44,147 nt of DNA from positions 1 to 44,147 of the forward strand of contig CAZYAD010000011.1 in NCBI GenBank assembly GCA_964646225.1. Reading direction: 5' to 3'. Positions 31,621 through 39,969 of the stretch are shown one piece after another. The stretch's first letter is position 1; every line of letters begins with the position of its first letter. The DNA is from UBA4644 sp964646225. GTDB taxonomy: Bacteria; Bacillota; Clostridia; Oscillospirales; Butyricicoccaceae. Both the position numbers and the translations under genes were made by a program. The notes under the pieces were generated by a model. That model worked only from the letters and a program-made list of their open reading frames with translations. It had not been told where the DNA came from and searched no databases.

Positions 31621-32435
31621 AACGCTTTTCCCAGTGGTCACCGCTGACCTATCGCATAGCGGTGGAGAAGAACATCCTCTGCCGCCGCCTGTCCGATGCC
31701 CGCTCGGGCGTCACCTTCGCCGCCCAGCGGCAGTCTGCGCCCCTGCCCTGCCTGATCTATGCCCACAATTCCCTCATCCGCCGCACGCTGGGACAGGTGG
31801 ATCCCCGACTACAGGACAATAAGGCCGTCAGTCTCGGGCTAGCCGCCCCCTGCGTCAACGGCATCCTCATTCGTCCCGGCGAGACCTTTTCCTTCTGGAA
31901 GCTGGTGGGCCGCTGCACCGCGAAGCGGGGCTTTCTCCCCGGCATGGTGCTGCATGACGGCGTCCCGCAGGAGGGTGTGGGGGGCGGTATGTGCCAGTTC
32001 ACCAATCTGCTGCACTGGATGGCGCTGCACTCCGATCTGACCATCGCCGAGCGGCACCACCACGACCGGTACGACCTGTTCCCCGACTTCGGGCGGCAGG
32101 TGCCCTTTGGCGTGGGCACCTCCATTTTGTACAACTATCTGGATTACCGTCTGTACAACGGTACGGCGGACACCTATCAGCTTCTGGTGCATTCCGACGG
32201 ACAATATCTCCGGGGGCAGCTGCGCTGCACTGCCGCGCCGCCCCATGTATGGCATATTTCCTGTGAGGAGGAGTGCTTTTCCCGGGAAAACGGCCAATGG
32301 TACCGGAACAACCGGGTGTTTCGGCGCAAGGTGGATAAGCAGACCGGCAATACGCTGGAAAAGCATCTGCTTCAGCAGGCTCACGCCCGGGTGATGTATG
32401 ACCCGGCCTTTCTCCCTGCCGATCAGTGCCGCTGA
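31617..32435 (+). CDS. vanW: VanW family protein
   Basis: 272 residues from ATG 31617 (GGAGGG upstream, 4-base overlap with the synthase gene). The conserved VanW block is present: HNSLIRRTLGQVDPRLQ, IRPGETFSFWKLVGRCT, GFLPGMVLHDG, GGGMCQFTNLLHWMA and HHHDRYDLFPD. The family takes its name from an accessory gene of vanB-type vancomycin resistance clusters; its biochemical role is unknown, and most chromosomal copies have nothing to do with vancomycin. No vanHAX-like genes are present here. No signal peptide is evident. The coupling to a pseudouridine synthase is unexplained. Confidence 0.9.
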   Translation: MKRFSQWSPLTYRIAVEKNILCRRLSDARSGVTFAAQRQSAPLPCLIYAHNSLIRRTLGQVDPRLQDNKAVSLGLAAPCVNGILIRPGETFSFWKLVGRCTAKRGFLPGMVLHDGVPQEGVGGGMCQFTNLLHWMALHSDLTIAERHHHDRYDLFPDFGRQVPFGVGTSILYNYLDYRLYNGTADTYQLLVHSDGQYLRGQLRCTAAPPHVWHISCEEECFSRENGQWYRNNRVFRRKVDKQTGNTLEKHLLQQAHARVMYDPAFLPADQCR

Positions 32436-32507
32436 CATGGGACGGGAGCTTGCAGAGCCGCTTTCCCAACCACTCACTTTGTAATCAAAAGAAAGGACTT
32501 CTCCACT

Positions 32508-34154
32508 ATGACAACCTTCCGTTCCTTCGATTCGTCCGGCAGCATGATCCATTCCGGCCGCGCCTGTACCGGCGTCCACGGCGTGGTCTCCGCCGGCCGC
32601 GCAGAGGCCGCTGAGATCGGCCGCGACATCCTCGCCCAGGGCGGCAACGCCATCGATGCTGCCGTGGCAGTGGCCTTTGCCATGGGCGTCTGTGAGCCCA
32701 ATGCCAGCGGCATTGGCGGCGGCGGCTTTATGCTGCTGCGCGATGGCAAGACCGGCAAATCGGTCTTCCTGGATTTCCGTGAGACCGCCCCCAAAAAGGC
32801 TGCCCCCGACATGTTCACCCCCAAGGCTCCCGGCAGCAACGAGGACATCCACGACCGCAATATGTACGGCGGCATGTCGGTGGCCACCCCCGGCGATGTG
32901 GCCGGTCTGCTGTACGCGCTGGAGCATTACGGCACCATGACCCCCGCGCAGGTCATCTCCCCCGCCGCCAGACTGGCCCGGGAGGGCTATGTGGTCACGC
33001 CGCTCCTCCACGGCGACATGACCGAGCACCGGGAGCAGCTGCTGAAATACGGCGACGGCTGGAAAATCTATCTGAAGGACGGCCAGCCCTGGCCGGTGGG
33101 CAGCATCCTCCGCAACCCCGACCTGGCCGATACCCTGGACAAGATCGCCCTTGGCGGCAGGGACGCTTTCTATAAGGGCGACATTGCCGACCGCATCGTC
33201 GCCCAGGTGGAAAAGGATGGAGGCGTCCTGACCCACGCCGACCTGGAGGGCTTCTCTGTCCGGGTGCTGGAGCCCGTCCGCGCCACCTATCGGGGCTATG
33301 AGCTGCTTTCCTCCCCGCCTCCCTCCTCCGGCGGCACCCATGTGGCCCAGATCCTGAATGTGCTGGAAAACTTCGATGTGGCCTCGATGGAGGTCAACAG
33401 CCCGGAGTACCTGCACCTGTTCTCCGAGGTGTTCAAGATCTGCTACGCCGACCGCGCAAAATATATGGGCGATCCCAACTTCGTCAAGGTCCCGCTGGAG
33501 GGCCTGCTGAGTAAGGAGTATGCCCGGGAGCTGGCAAAGCGGGTCGATCTGACAAAGGCCCAGCCGCCCCGGCCCGGCGACCCCTGGCAGCACGAAAGCA
33601 TGTCCACCACCCATTTCTCCATCGCCGACGATCAGGGCAATCTGGTGGCCGTCACCCGCACCATCAACCACTTCTTCGGCTCCTGCGTGGTGCCCGAGGG
33701 CACCGGCTTTTTGCTGAACGACGAGATGGAGGATTTCTCCATCGACCCCTCCTCGGCCAACGCCGTCTGCGGCGGCAAGATCCCCCTGTCCTGTATGTCG
33801 CCCACCTTCCTGCTGAAGGACGGCAAGCCCTTTGCCGTGCTGGGCAGCCCCGGCGGCATCCGCATCATCTCCTCGGTGGTGCAGGTGATCTCCAAGCTCA
33901 TCGACCACGGGATGTCTCTGGAGGAGGCCATCGGCTCTCCCCGCATCGGCGATGACCAGACCGACCTGATGATCTATGAGAGCCGCATCCCTGCCGCGGC
34001 CATCGAAAAGCTCAAGGCCATGGGCCATCCGGTGTTTGCCTATGATGACTGGAACCGCATCATGGGCAGCGTCAACGGCTGTGCCATCCTGCCCGACGAT
34101 ACCCTGGCCGGGGCGGCCGACCCCCGGCGGGACGGTCTGGCCGTAGGCTTTTAA
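32508..34154 (+). CDS. ggt: Gamma-glutamyltransferase
   Basis: 548 residues, ATG with AAAGGA upstream (about 11 bases). An Ntn-hydrolase made as a precursor that cuts itself before the catalytic threonine, here Thr367 in SMSTTHFSI. Other marks: GGNAIDAAVAVAFAMGVCEPNASGIGGGGF near the N-terminus, the FRETAP arginine site (about residue 90), and LSCMSPTFLLKDGKPFAVLGSPGG near the C-terminus. It transfers or hydrolyses gamma-glutamyl groups of glutathione or other peptides. Most relatives are exported, but no signal peptide is visible, so it may be cytoplasmic. Next to a membrane-anchored hydrolase gene 3 bases downstream. Confidence 0.93.
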   Translation: MTTFRSFDSSGSMIHSGRACTGVHGVVSAGRAEAAEIGRDILAQGGNAIDAAVAVAFAMGVCEPNASGIGGGGFMLLRDGKTGKSVFLDFRETAPKKAAPDMFTPKAPGSNEDIHDRNMYGGMSVATPGDVAGLLYALEHYGTMTPAQVISPAARLAREGYVVTPLLHGDMTEHREQLLKYGDGWKIYLKDGQPWPVGSILRNPDLADTLDKIALGGRDAFYKGDIADRIVAQVEKDGGVLTHADLEGFSVRVLEPVRATYRGYELLSSPPPSSGGTHVAQILNVLENFDVASMEVNSPEYLHLFSEVFKICYADRAKYMGDPNFVKVPLEGLLSKEYARELAKRVDLTKAQPPRPGDPWQHESMSTTHFSIADDQGNLVAVTRTINHFFGSCVVPEGTGFLLNDEMEDFSIDPSSANAVCGGKIPLSCMSPTFLLKDGKPFAVLGSPGGIRIISSVVQVISKLIDHGMSLEEAIGSPRIGDDQTDLMIYESRIPAAAIEKLKAMGHPVFAYDDWNRIMGSVNGCAILPDDTLAGAADPRRDGLAVGF

Positions 34155-34157
34155 GCC

Positions 34158-35120
34158 ATGCGTCCGCTGCTCTGGGCCTTGTCGGGGCTCCTCCTGCTGC
34201 TCTGCCTTTATTTTCTGCTGTGCGCCCTGTTGGTGCGCCGGTTCCTCCACCGGAAGGAATACGATTTCCAGCGCCACTGCCGGCAGCTGGAGTACGGCCC
34301 TCTGGCCCCCTGGCGGGAGGACATCCTCCGGGGACACCGCTGGCTGGCCGGGCAGCCGGGGGAGGATGTGTATCTGCAAAGCTTCGACGGCCTGCGGCTG
34401 CACGCCCGTTATCTCGCCCAGCCCGGCCCCGCCCGTGGCGTGATCCTGTTGGCCCACGGCTTCCAGAGCAGCGGTGAGTGGGATTTCGGCTGCATTCTGG
34501 AGACCTATTTTCAGATGGGCTTTGACCTGCTGCTCATCGACCAGCGGGCCCATCTGCAAAGTCAGGGCCGGTACCTGACCATGGGCGTGCGGGAGAGCCG
34601 GGATGTGGCCGACTGGTGCCGCTGGCTGGCGGTGCGGCGCGGCCCCTGTTTCCCCATCGTGCTGGACGGCATTTCCATGGGTGCGACTTCAGTGCTGCTG
34701 GCAGCCGGCAGCGAACTGCCGGAAAGCGTGGTGGGCGTCATTGCCGACTGTCCCTTCACCAGCCCCCGGGCCATCTTCCGGAGCGTCATGGCCCAGCTTC
34801 ATCTGCCCCGGTTCCTGCTGTGGGGCGCGGGGCTGTGCTGCCGGGTGATGGCAGGCTTTTCCATCGACGGCGGCTCTACCACAGAGGCGCTGTCCCGCTG
34901 CACCCTGCCCCTGCTGATGGCTCACGGGGAGGCCGACGATTTTGTCCCCTGCGCCATGGGCAAGGCCAGCTTTGAAGCGGCGGCCTCGGCTGACAAGCAG
35001 CTGATCCTTGTGCCGGGCGCGGGGCACGGCATGAGCTATCTGGTGGATCGTCCCCGGGTTCACGCCGCCCTCACCGGGTTTCTGGATCGGCTGTGTCCTC
35101 CGACAGACACGAAATCATAA
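34158..35120 (+). CDS. Membrane-anchored alpha/beta hydrolase
   Basis: 320 residues. One N-terminal helix (LLWALSGLLLLLCLYFLLCALL, about 4-26) is followed by an alpha/beta-hydrolase domain. Catalytic triad by motif: Ser173 in LDGISMGATS (GxSxG), Asp260 or 261 in HGEADDFVP, His290 in GAGHGMSY; oxyanion region LLAHGFQSSGEW. It resembles YqkD/Bem46-like serine hydrolases; esterase, lipase or peptidase activity cannot be told apart. Starts 3 bases after ggt, so cotranscribed. The operon ends in a strong terminator. Confidence 0.87.
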   Translation: MRPLLWALSGLLLLLCLYFLLCALLVRRFLHRKEYDFQRHCRQLEYGPLAPWREDILRGHRWLAGQPGEDVYLQSFDGLRLHARYLAQPGPARGVILLAHGFQSSGEWDFGCILETYFQMGFDLLLIDQRAHLQSQGRYLTMGVRESRDVADWCRWLAVRRGPCFPIVLDGISMGATSVLLAAGSELPESVVGVIADCPFTSPRAIFRSVMAQLHLPRFLLWGAGLCCRVMAGFSIDGGSTTEALSRCTLPLLMAHGEADDFVPCAMGKASFEAAASADKQLILVPGAGHGMSYLVDRPRVHAALTGFLDRLCPPTDTKS

Positions 35121-35129
35121 CAACTGCAC

Positions 35130-35167
35130 AAAGGCCCGGTGGGGACACGCGTCCCCACCGGGCCTTT
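35130..35167 (+). terminator. Terminator of the rluA-ggt-hydrolase unit
   Basis: Perfect 17-bp stem (35130-35146 with 35151-35167, loop ACGC), GC-rich, ending in a T-run. Confidence 0.94.
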
Positions 35168-35227
35168 TTCTTGTCGAAAGCAGAGCAGCTTGGCAGAAAT
35201 GTTGAAGTTTCAGGAGCGTTTGTCCGG

Positions 35228-35767
35228 TCAAAGCTGGTTTTTCAACTCCCGGAAGACTCCGGTGACATAATCCACCAGGGCCTCCTGATGGGCCGGAAGC
35301 CAGCGCAGCAGTCGGGCCAGCGCCTGTCTGGCGAAATCAGCTTCGGCCTGCGGCAGCACGCCGGAGGACAGGGCGGCCTCCAGCTCGTCCTCGTCCAGCA
35401 CGGTGATCTGTCGGCTGGCCGTGAGCACCACATCTAAATACAGGTCGGTAAACGCCGGATCATCCCGGTCGTCAAACCGGGGCGGGAGGCAGATATCCAG
35501 ATAGATCTGCAAAAATCGGCCAGCTTCATCGAACATGGCGGTCAGCCAATAGGGCTGCCGCTCACAGGCTACCTGCACCCAGCTGTAGCCGGCATCGGCG
35601 ATGCAGAGCCGGCCTGTGCCCTCGGCCACCCACAGAGGCTGGGTGACGCTGCCGATATGCAGCAGGCTTTCCCGGCCGGGGAAACCGAAGGGGGCGGCAT
35701 CCCGCACCACATAGCGGCGGTTCAGCAGACGATGCCAATCTTTGCGCTTCATCGTTTTCGTTTTCAT
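35228..35767 (-). CDS. DUF402 family protein
   Basis: 179 residues, ATG with AGGAGG 10 bases upstream. The family core is visible: PYWLTAMFDEAGRFLQIYLDICLPP, then FTDLYLDVVLTASRQITVLDEDELEAAL. DUF402 proteins fold as a small barrel and include nucleotide diphosphatases (for example YtlR/FAU-1-like and Ntdp) that hydrolyse nucleoside di- or triphosphates. The conserved aspartates of the LDVxL...DEDEL block are the likely metal site. Single gene, convergent with the operon on its right boundary side; substrate unknown. Confidence 0.85.
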   Translation of the reverse strand: MKTKTMKRKDWHRLLNRRYVVRDAAPFGFPGRESLLHIGSVTQPLWVAEGTGRLCIADAGYSWVQVACERQPYWLTAMFDEAGRFLQIYLDICLPPRFDDRDDPAFTDLYLDVVLTASRQITVLDEDELEAALSSGVLPQAEADFARQALARLLRWLPAHQEALVDYVTGVFRELKNQL

Positions 35768-35847
35768 ACGGCTGTTTCCTCCTTTTCTCCGGCAGTGCGG
35801 CGCCTGCCGCTTTCCCGCTCAGGCCCCGCCCTCCCCGGGTAAAAGTG

Positions 35848-35887
35848 AAGGGATTGCTGCGCGGCATCATTCGCGCAGCAATCCCTT
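35848..35887 (-). terminator. Terminator of the ribosomal operon
   Basis: Perfect 16-bp stem (35848-35863 with 35872-35887, 8-base loop), 28 bases past the rplQ stop on the minus strand, followed by TTCACTTTT. Confidence 0.8.
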
Positions 35888-35914
35888 TGGGATCGGTTGG
35901 TTATGGAATTAAAA

Positions 35915-36256
35915 TCAGACCAGCTCGATAATGGCCATCTCGGCGCCGTCGCCACGGCGGGGGCCAATGCGGGTGATGCGGACATAGCCGCCGTTGCGCT
36001 CAGCGTACTTGGGCGCGATCTCATCAAAGACCTTCTTCACCACATCCTCCTTGGTAATGAAGGTCATGGCAGCACGCTTGGCGTTCAGATCGCCCTTTTT
36101 GCCGAGGGTGATCATTTTTTCAGCAAGGGGACGCACCTCTTTCGCGCGGGTAACGGTGGTCTCGATCTTGCCGTTCTCCAGCAGATAGGTGACCATGGCG
36201 CGCAGCATGGCGCGGCGATGATCGGTAGGTCTGCCGAGCTTACGGGTTCCGGGCAT
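35915..36256 (-). CDS. rplQ: 50S ribosomal protein L17
   Basis: 113 residues. MPGTRKLGRPTDHRRAMLRAMVTYLLENGKIETTVTRAKEV-type opening and the C-terminal GGYVRITRIGPRRGDGAEMAIIELV are diagnostic. Last gene of the spc-alpha operon; binds 23S rRNA. 74 bases separate it from rpoA. Confidence 0.98.
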   Translation of the reverse strand: MPGTRKLGRPTDHRRAMLRAMVTYLLENGKIETTVTRAKEVRPLAEKMITLGKKGDLNAKRAAMTFITKEDVVKKVFDEIAPKYAERNGGYVRITRIGPRRGDGAEMAIIELV

Positions 36257-36293
36257 TTGTGTTACCTCCTCTTTACGATCAAGACGGGGGACC

Positions 36294-36313
36294 GGCGCTG
36301 CCTGGGCAGCGCC
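36294..36313 (-). other. GC-rich hairpin in the rpoA-rplQ gap
   Basis: GGCGCTGCC (36294-36302) and GGCAGCGCC (36305-36313) form a 9-bp dyad with a 2-base centre and no T-run. Could be an RNA processing or stability element that sets rplQ level; not a complete terminator. Confidence 0.45.
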
Positions 36314-36330
36314 GCCCTGTCTGTTTGGGT

Positions 36331-37281
36331 TTAGTTATTTTCTTCCTTTGCCAGGTTCAGGCCCATGTCGGCCATCTTCTTGACGACCTCTTCATAGGAC
36401 TTACGGCCCAGGTTGCGGACCTTCATCATGTCTTCCTCGGTGGTGTTCACCAAGTCGGCCACGGTGTTGATGCCGGCACGCTTGAGACAGTTGAAGGAAC
36501 GGACAGAGAGATCCAGCTCTTCGATGGTCATTTCCAGGACCGTATTCTGGGTGGAATCGCTCTTTTCCACCACGGTGGCCTTGGAGCCGATCTCGTTGGA
36601 CAGATCCACAAACAGGCTCAGATGGTCGGTGAGGATCTTGGCCGACAGAGAGATGGCGTCCTTGGCGGTGATGGTCTTATCGGTATAGACCTCCAGCGTC
36701 AGCTTGTCATAGTTGGTCATGTTGCCGACGCGGGTGTTCTCCACCACATAATTGACCTTATAGATCGGGGTGTAGATCGAATCCACAGGCAGCAGGCCGA
36801 TAATGGACTGAGCGGGCTTGTTCTTCTCGGCGGGGACATAGCCGCGGCCGTGATTAAAAGTCAGCTCCATGTTGAACTTGGCATCCTCCATCAGCGTGGC
36901 GATGTGGAGCTCGGGGTTCAGTATTTCGATCTCGCTATCACAGCGGATATCGCCGGCAGTGACTTCACCGGCGCCCATTGCCTCAATGGTCACAGTCTTC
37001 TCGCCGGAGCAATGCAGCTTGGCGATGATACTCTTCACATTCAGAACGATCTCCGTCACATCCTCTTTAACGCCGGGGACGGTGGAAAACTCGTGCTGCA
37101 CGCCATCGATCTTGATAGAAGTGGCGGCAGTACCCGGCAGAGAGGACAGCAGGATGCGGCGCAGGGAGTTACCGAGGGTAGTGCCATAGCCGATCTCCAG
37201 GGGCTCGACAACAAATTTGCCGTAGGAGCCATCTTCCAGGGCTTCGACACATTCAATACTGGGCTTTTCAATCGCAATCAT
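36331..37281 (-). CDS. rpoA: DNA-directed RNA polymerase alpha subunit
   Basis: 316 residues, full length. N-terminal assembly domain (GTTLGNSLRRILLSSLPGTAATSIKIDGVQHEFSTVPGVKEDV) and C-terminal domain with SFNCLKRAGINTVADLVNTTEEDMMKVRNLGRKSYEE, which contacts upstream DNA and activators. Standard place between rpsD and rplQ. Confidence 0.99.
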   Translation of the reverse strand: MIAIEKPSIECVEALEDGSYGKFVVEPLEIGYGTTLGNSLRRILLSSLPGTAATSIKIDGVQHEFSTVPGVKEDVTEIVLNVKSIIAKLHCSGEKTVTIEAMGAGEVTAGDIRCDSEIEILNPELHIATLMEDAKFNMELTFNHGRGYVPAEKNKPAQSIIGLLPVDSIYTPIYKVNYVVENTRVGNMTNYDKLTLEVYTDKTITAKDAISLSAKILTDHLSLFVDLSNEIGSKATVVEKSDSTQNTVLEMTIEELDLSVRSFNCLKRAGINTVADLVNTTEEDMMKVRNLGRKSYEEVVKKMADMGLNLAKEENN

Positions 37282-37338
37282 TCATTACCCTCCTATGTTA
37301 AAGTCGCTGCTTAAGCTTGCAAGATCCACGGGCAGGGA

Positions 37339-37965
37339 TTACTTGGAGTACAACTCGACGATGAGCTGTTCCTCGACCTGCAGATCGATCTCGCTGCGCT
37401 CAGGCAGATTGACGACAGTGGCCTGGGCCTTGTTCTTGTCGACGCTCAGCCAGTTGAGCGCGGGACGGGAGGCGTTGGCCTCCAGCACGCCCTTGATCTT
37501 ATCAGAGCTCATGCTCTTTTCCACGATTGCCACCACATCGCCGGCCTTGACCAGGTAAGAGGGGATGTTGACAGCCTTGCCGTTGACGGTGAAATGACCA
37601 TGGGAGACCAGCTGACGGGCCTCGGGACGGCTCATAGCGAAGCCGGCGCGATAGACCACATTGTCCAGACGGGACTCCAGGACCTTCAGCAGGTTCTCAC
37701 CGGTCTTGCCGGTCATCTTGGTAGCCAGCTCAAAGTAATGATAGAACTGGTTCTCCAGCAGGCCGTAGTAGCGCTTGGCCTTCTGCTTCTCGCGGAGCTG
37801 GGTGCCATACTCGCTCATCTTCTTGCGGCCCTGGCCGTGCTGGCCGGGGGCATAGCTGCGGCGGGCGATGGCGCACTTATCGGTGTAGCATCTGTCGCCC
37901 TTCAGGAAGAGCTTATCGCCTTCACGGCGGCAGATGCGGCAAACTGCATCTCTATATCTTGCCAT
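37339..37965 (-). CDS. rpsD: 30S ribosomal protein S4
   Basis: 208 residues. Zinc-binding (C+) form with Cys9, Cys12, Cys26 and Cys31, then the S4 RNA-binding domain (SRPEARQLVSHGHFTVNGKAVNIPSY). Primary 16S rRNA binder. In Bacillus rpsD is a separate unit; here it is in the alpha operon between rpsK and rpoA, as in many clostridia. Confidence 0.98.
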   Translation of the reverse strand: MARYRDAVCRICRREGDKLFLKGDRCYTDKCAIARRSYAPGQHGQGRKKMSEYGTQLREKQKAKRYYGLLENQFYHYFELATKMTGKTGENLLKVLESRLDNVVYRAGFAMSRPEARQLVSHGHFTVNGKAVNIPSYLVKAGDVVAIVEKSMSSDKIKGVLEANASRPALNWLSVDKNKAQATVVNLPERSEIDLQVEEQLIVELYSK

Positions 37966-37979
37966 TTGACGGTACCTCC

Positions 37980-38387
37980 TTAGACTCTTCTTCTCTTGGG
38001 CGGACGGCAGCCATTGTGGGGGATGGGAGTGACGTCCTTGATGCTGACGACCTCCAGACCGGCGGCCTGCAGGGCGCGGATGGCTGCCTCACGGCCGGCG
38101 CCGGGGCCACGGACATAAACCTCGACGGTCTTCAGGCCATGCTCCATGGCGGCCTTGGAGGCCACCTCGGCGGCGGTCTGAGCAGCAAAGGGAGTGGACT
38201 TACGGCTGCCGCGGAAGCCCTGGCCGCCGGAGGAAGCCCACGAGATGGCGTTGCCCTTCAGATCGGTGATGGTAACGATGGTGTTATTGAAGGAAGAGCG
38301 GATATGGACCTGGCCCTTTTCAATATTCTTCTTTTCACGGCGCTTGGTGCGGACAGCAGCGCCCTTCTTAGCCTGTGCTTTTGCCAT
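37980..38387 (-). CDS. rpsK: 30S ribosomal protein S11
   Basis: 135 residues. HIRSSFNNTIVTITDLKGNAISWASSGGQGFRGSRKSTPFAAQ and the end motif IPHNGCRPPKRRRV are diagnostic. Part of the platform of the small subunit. Confidence 0.98.
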   Translation of the reverse strand: MAKAQAKKGAAVRTKRREKKNIEKGQVHIRSSFNNTIVTITDLKGNAISWASSGGQGFRGSRKSTPFAAQTAAEVASKAAMEHGLKTVEVYVRGPGAGREAAIRALQAAGLEVVSIKDVTPIPHNGCRPPKRRRV

Positions 38388-38401
38388 TTTCTCTTCCCTC
38401 C

Positions 38402-38770
38402 TTACTTCTTCTTATTGGCAATGGTCTTCTTGGGACCCTTGCGGGTACGAGCGTTGGTCTTGGACCGCTGGCCGCGCACGGGCAGGCCCTTGCGGTGACG
38501 CAGGCCGCGGTAGGAGCCGATCTCCACCAGACGCTTGATATTCAGAGCCACATCGCGGCGCAGGTCGCCCTCGACCACATAGTCCTTTTCGATGGCTTCA
38601 CGCAGCTTGGCGGCTTCATCTTCGGTCAGATCCTTGACACGGGTGTCAGGATTGATGCCAGTTTCTTTCAGGATATCGTTGCTGAGTTTCCGGCCGATAC
38701 CATAAATATAGGTCAGGCCGATCTCCACGCGCTTTTCGCGGGGAAGGTCAACACCGGCAATACGAGCCAT
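38402..38770 (-). CDS. rpsM: 30S ribosomal protein S13
   Basis: 122 residues. MARIAGVDLPREKRVEIGLTYIYGIG opening and the basic tail GLRHRKGLPVRGQRSKTNARTRKGPKK. Head protein touching the large subunit and P-site tRNA. Confidence 0.98.
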   Translation of the reverse strand: MARIAGVDLPREKRVEIGLTYIYGIGRKLSNDILKETGINPDTRVKDLTEDEAAKLREAIEKDYVVEGDLRRDVALNIKRLVEIGSYRGLRHRKGLPVRGQRSKTNARTRKGPKKTIANKKK

Positions 38771-38792
38771 TTATTTTACCTCCTGTGTTCAA

Positions 38793-38906
38793 TTAGCCCT
38801 GTTTCTGCTTATGCTTGGGATTCTCGCAGATGACCATGACGCGGCCTTTTCTGCGGATGATCTTGCACTTTTCGCAGATGGGTTTTACGGACGGTTTCAC
38901 TTTCAT
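38793..38906 (-). CDS. rpmJ: 50S ribosomal protein L36
   Basis: 37 residues, found by reading the gap between rpsM and infA: it begins MKVKPSVKPICEKCKIIRR and ends PKHKQKQG. It is the zinc-binding (C+) form, with Cys11, Cys14, Cys27 and a His. The ATG at 38906 has AGGAGG-like AAGGAGGAACTTTACC upstream. Confidence 0.97.
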   Translation of the reverse strand: MKVKPSVKPICEKCKIIRRKGRVMVICENPKHKQKQG

Positions 38907-38958
38907 GGTAAAGTTCCTCCTTAAATCCTCTTAAATACTCTGCTTTGGGTGATGCGAA

Positions 38959-39177
38959 TTACTTCGAGCGCCAGGTGATCCTGCCCTTTTGCAGGTCATA
39001 GGGGGACATTTGGACGGTTACCTTGTCCCCGGGCAGAATTTTGATGAAATTCATGCGGAGTTTGCCGGAGATATGTGCTTGGATCACATGTCCGCCGGTG
39101 ATCTCCACCTTGAACATCGCATTGGGCAGCGCCTCTATAACGGTACCTTCTACCTCGATCATGTCTTCTCTCGCCAT
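38959..39177 (-). CDS. infA: Translation initiation factor IF-1
   Basis: 72 residues, the usual size. S1/OB-fold: EDMIEVEGTVIEALPNAMFKVE, GHVIQAHISGKLRMNFIKILPGDKV, SPYDLQKGRITWRSK. Binds the 30S A site in initiation. Confidence 0.98.
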   Translation of the reverse strand: MAREDMIEVEGTVIEALPNAMFKVEITGGHVIQAHISGKLRMNFIKILPGDKVTVQMSPYDLQKGRITWRSK

Positions 39178-39195
39178 ACAAGTTGCCTCCTTGGT

Positions 39196-39969
39196 TTAAG
39201 CATGCTTTCCGTCTTTATCCGCCGTCAGGATGATGGGATCACCCTTGGTGATGAGGACGGTGTTTTCGTAATGGGAGGACAGGCTCCCGTCTGCTGTTTT
39301 GACTGTCCAGCCATCGGATAAGCATTTGACCTCATAGGTACCCACATTCACCATCGGTTCGATGGCGATGACCATCCCTGCCACCAGCCGGGGGCCTCTG
39401 CCCACTCGGCCGGGCGCCAGGAAGTTCGGTACCTCAGGCTCCTCGTGCAGCGCGCTTCCGACGCCGTGTCCCACATAATCCCGCACCTGCCAGAAGCCGT
39501 TTTTCACGGTGTATTCGTCAATGGCACGGGAAATATCGGAAATTCTGTAGCCCTCGCGGGCGTACTTGATGCCCTCATAGAAGCTCTGCCGGGTCACCTC
39601 GATGAGCTTTCGCGCCTGGTCTGAGATGGCGCCTGCAGCATAGGTAGCCGCGCAGTCGCCGTGATAGCCCATATAGTGCGCGCCCACATCGATCTTGACG
39701 ATATCGCCCTCGTGGATCCGCTTGCTGCCTGGAATGCCATGAATGACCTCGTCATTCACGGAACAGCAAATGGATCCGGGGAAGCCGCCGTAGCCCAGGA
39801 AGGACGGCTTTGCGCCGCAGCCCTCGATGACCTTTCGGGCGGCATGGTCAAGCTCCCGTGTGGTGATGCCCGGCGCGACCAGCTCGCCGCAGGCTCTGCG
39901 AGCCAACTCGGCGATCTGTCCCGCCTCCGCCATGAGTTTGATCTCATGGGGCGATTTGATTTTTATCAT
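39196..39969 (-). CDS. map: Methionine aminopeptidase, type I
   Basis: 257 residues. Removes the initiator methionine from new proteins. Metal ligands appear in order: DVGAHYMGYHGDCAATYA (two Asp), HGVGSALHEEP (His) and AIEPMV (Glu), then a late Glu in SSHYENTVLITK. No N-terminal zinc-finger extension. Start overlaps the adk stop by 4 bases. Confidence 0.97.
   Translation of the reverse strand: MIKIKSPHEIKLMAEAGQIAELARRACGELVAPGITTRELDHAARKVIEGCGAKPSFLGYGGFPGSICCSVNDEVIHGIPGSKRIHEGDIVKIDVGAHYMGYHGDCAATYAAGAISDQARKLIEVTRQSFYEGIKYAREGYRISDISRAIDEYTVKNGFWQVRDYVGHGVGSALHEEPEVPNFLAPGRVGRGPRLVAGMVIAIEPMVNVGTYEVKCLSDGWTVKTADGSLSSHYENTVLITKGDPIILTADKDGKHA

Noticed and set aside
31617..32435. Vancomycin resistance cluster
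   Set aside because: VanW alone is common in clostridial chromosomes; no ligase, dehydrogenase, dipeptidase or VanRS genes are nearby.
31839..34559. Open frame of 906 codons opposite vanW, ggt and the hydrolase
   Set aside because: Antisense shadow of motif-supported plus-strand genes.
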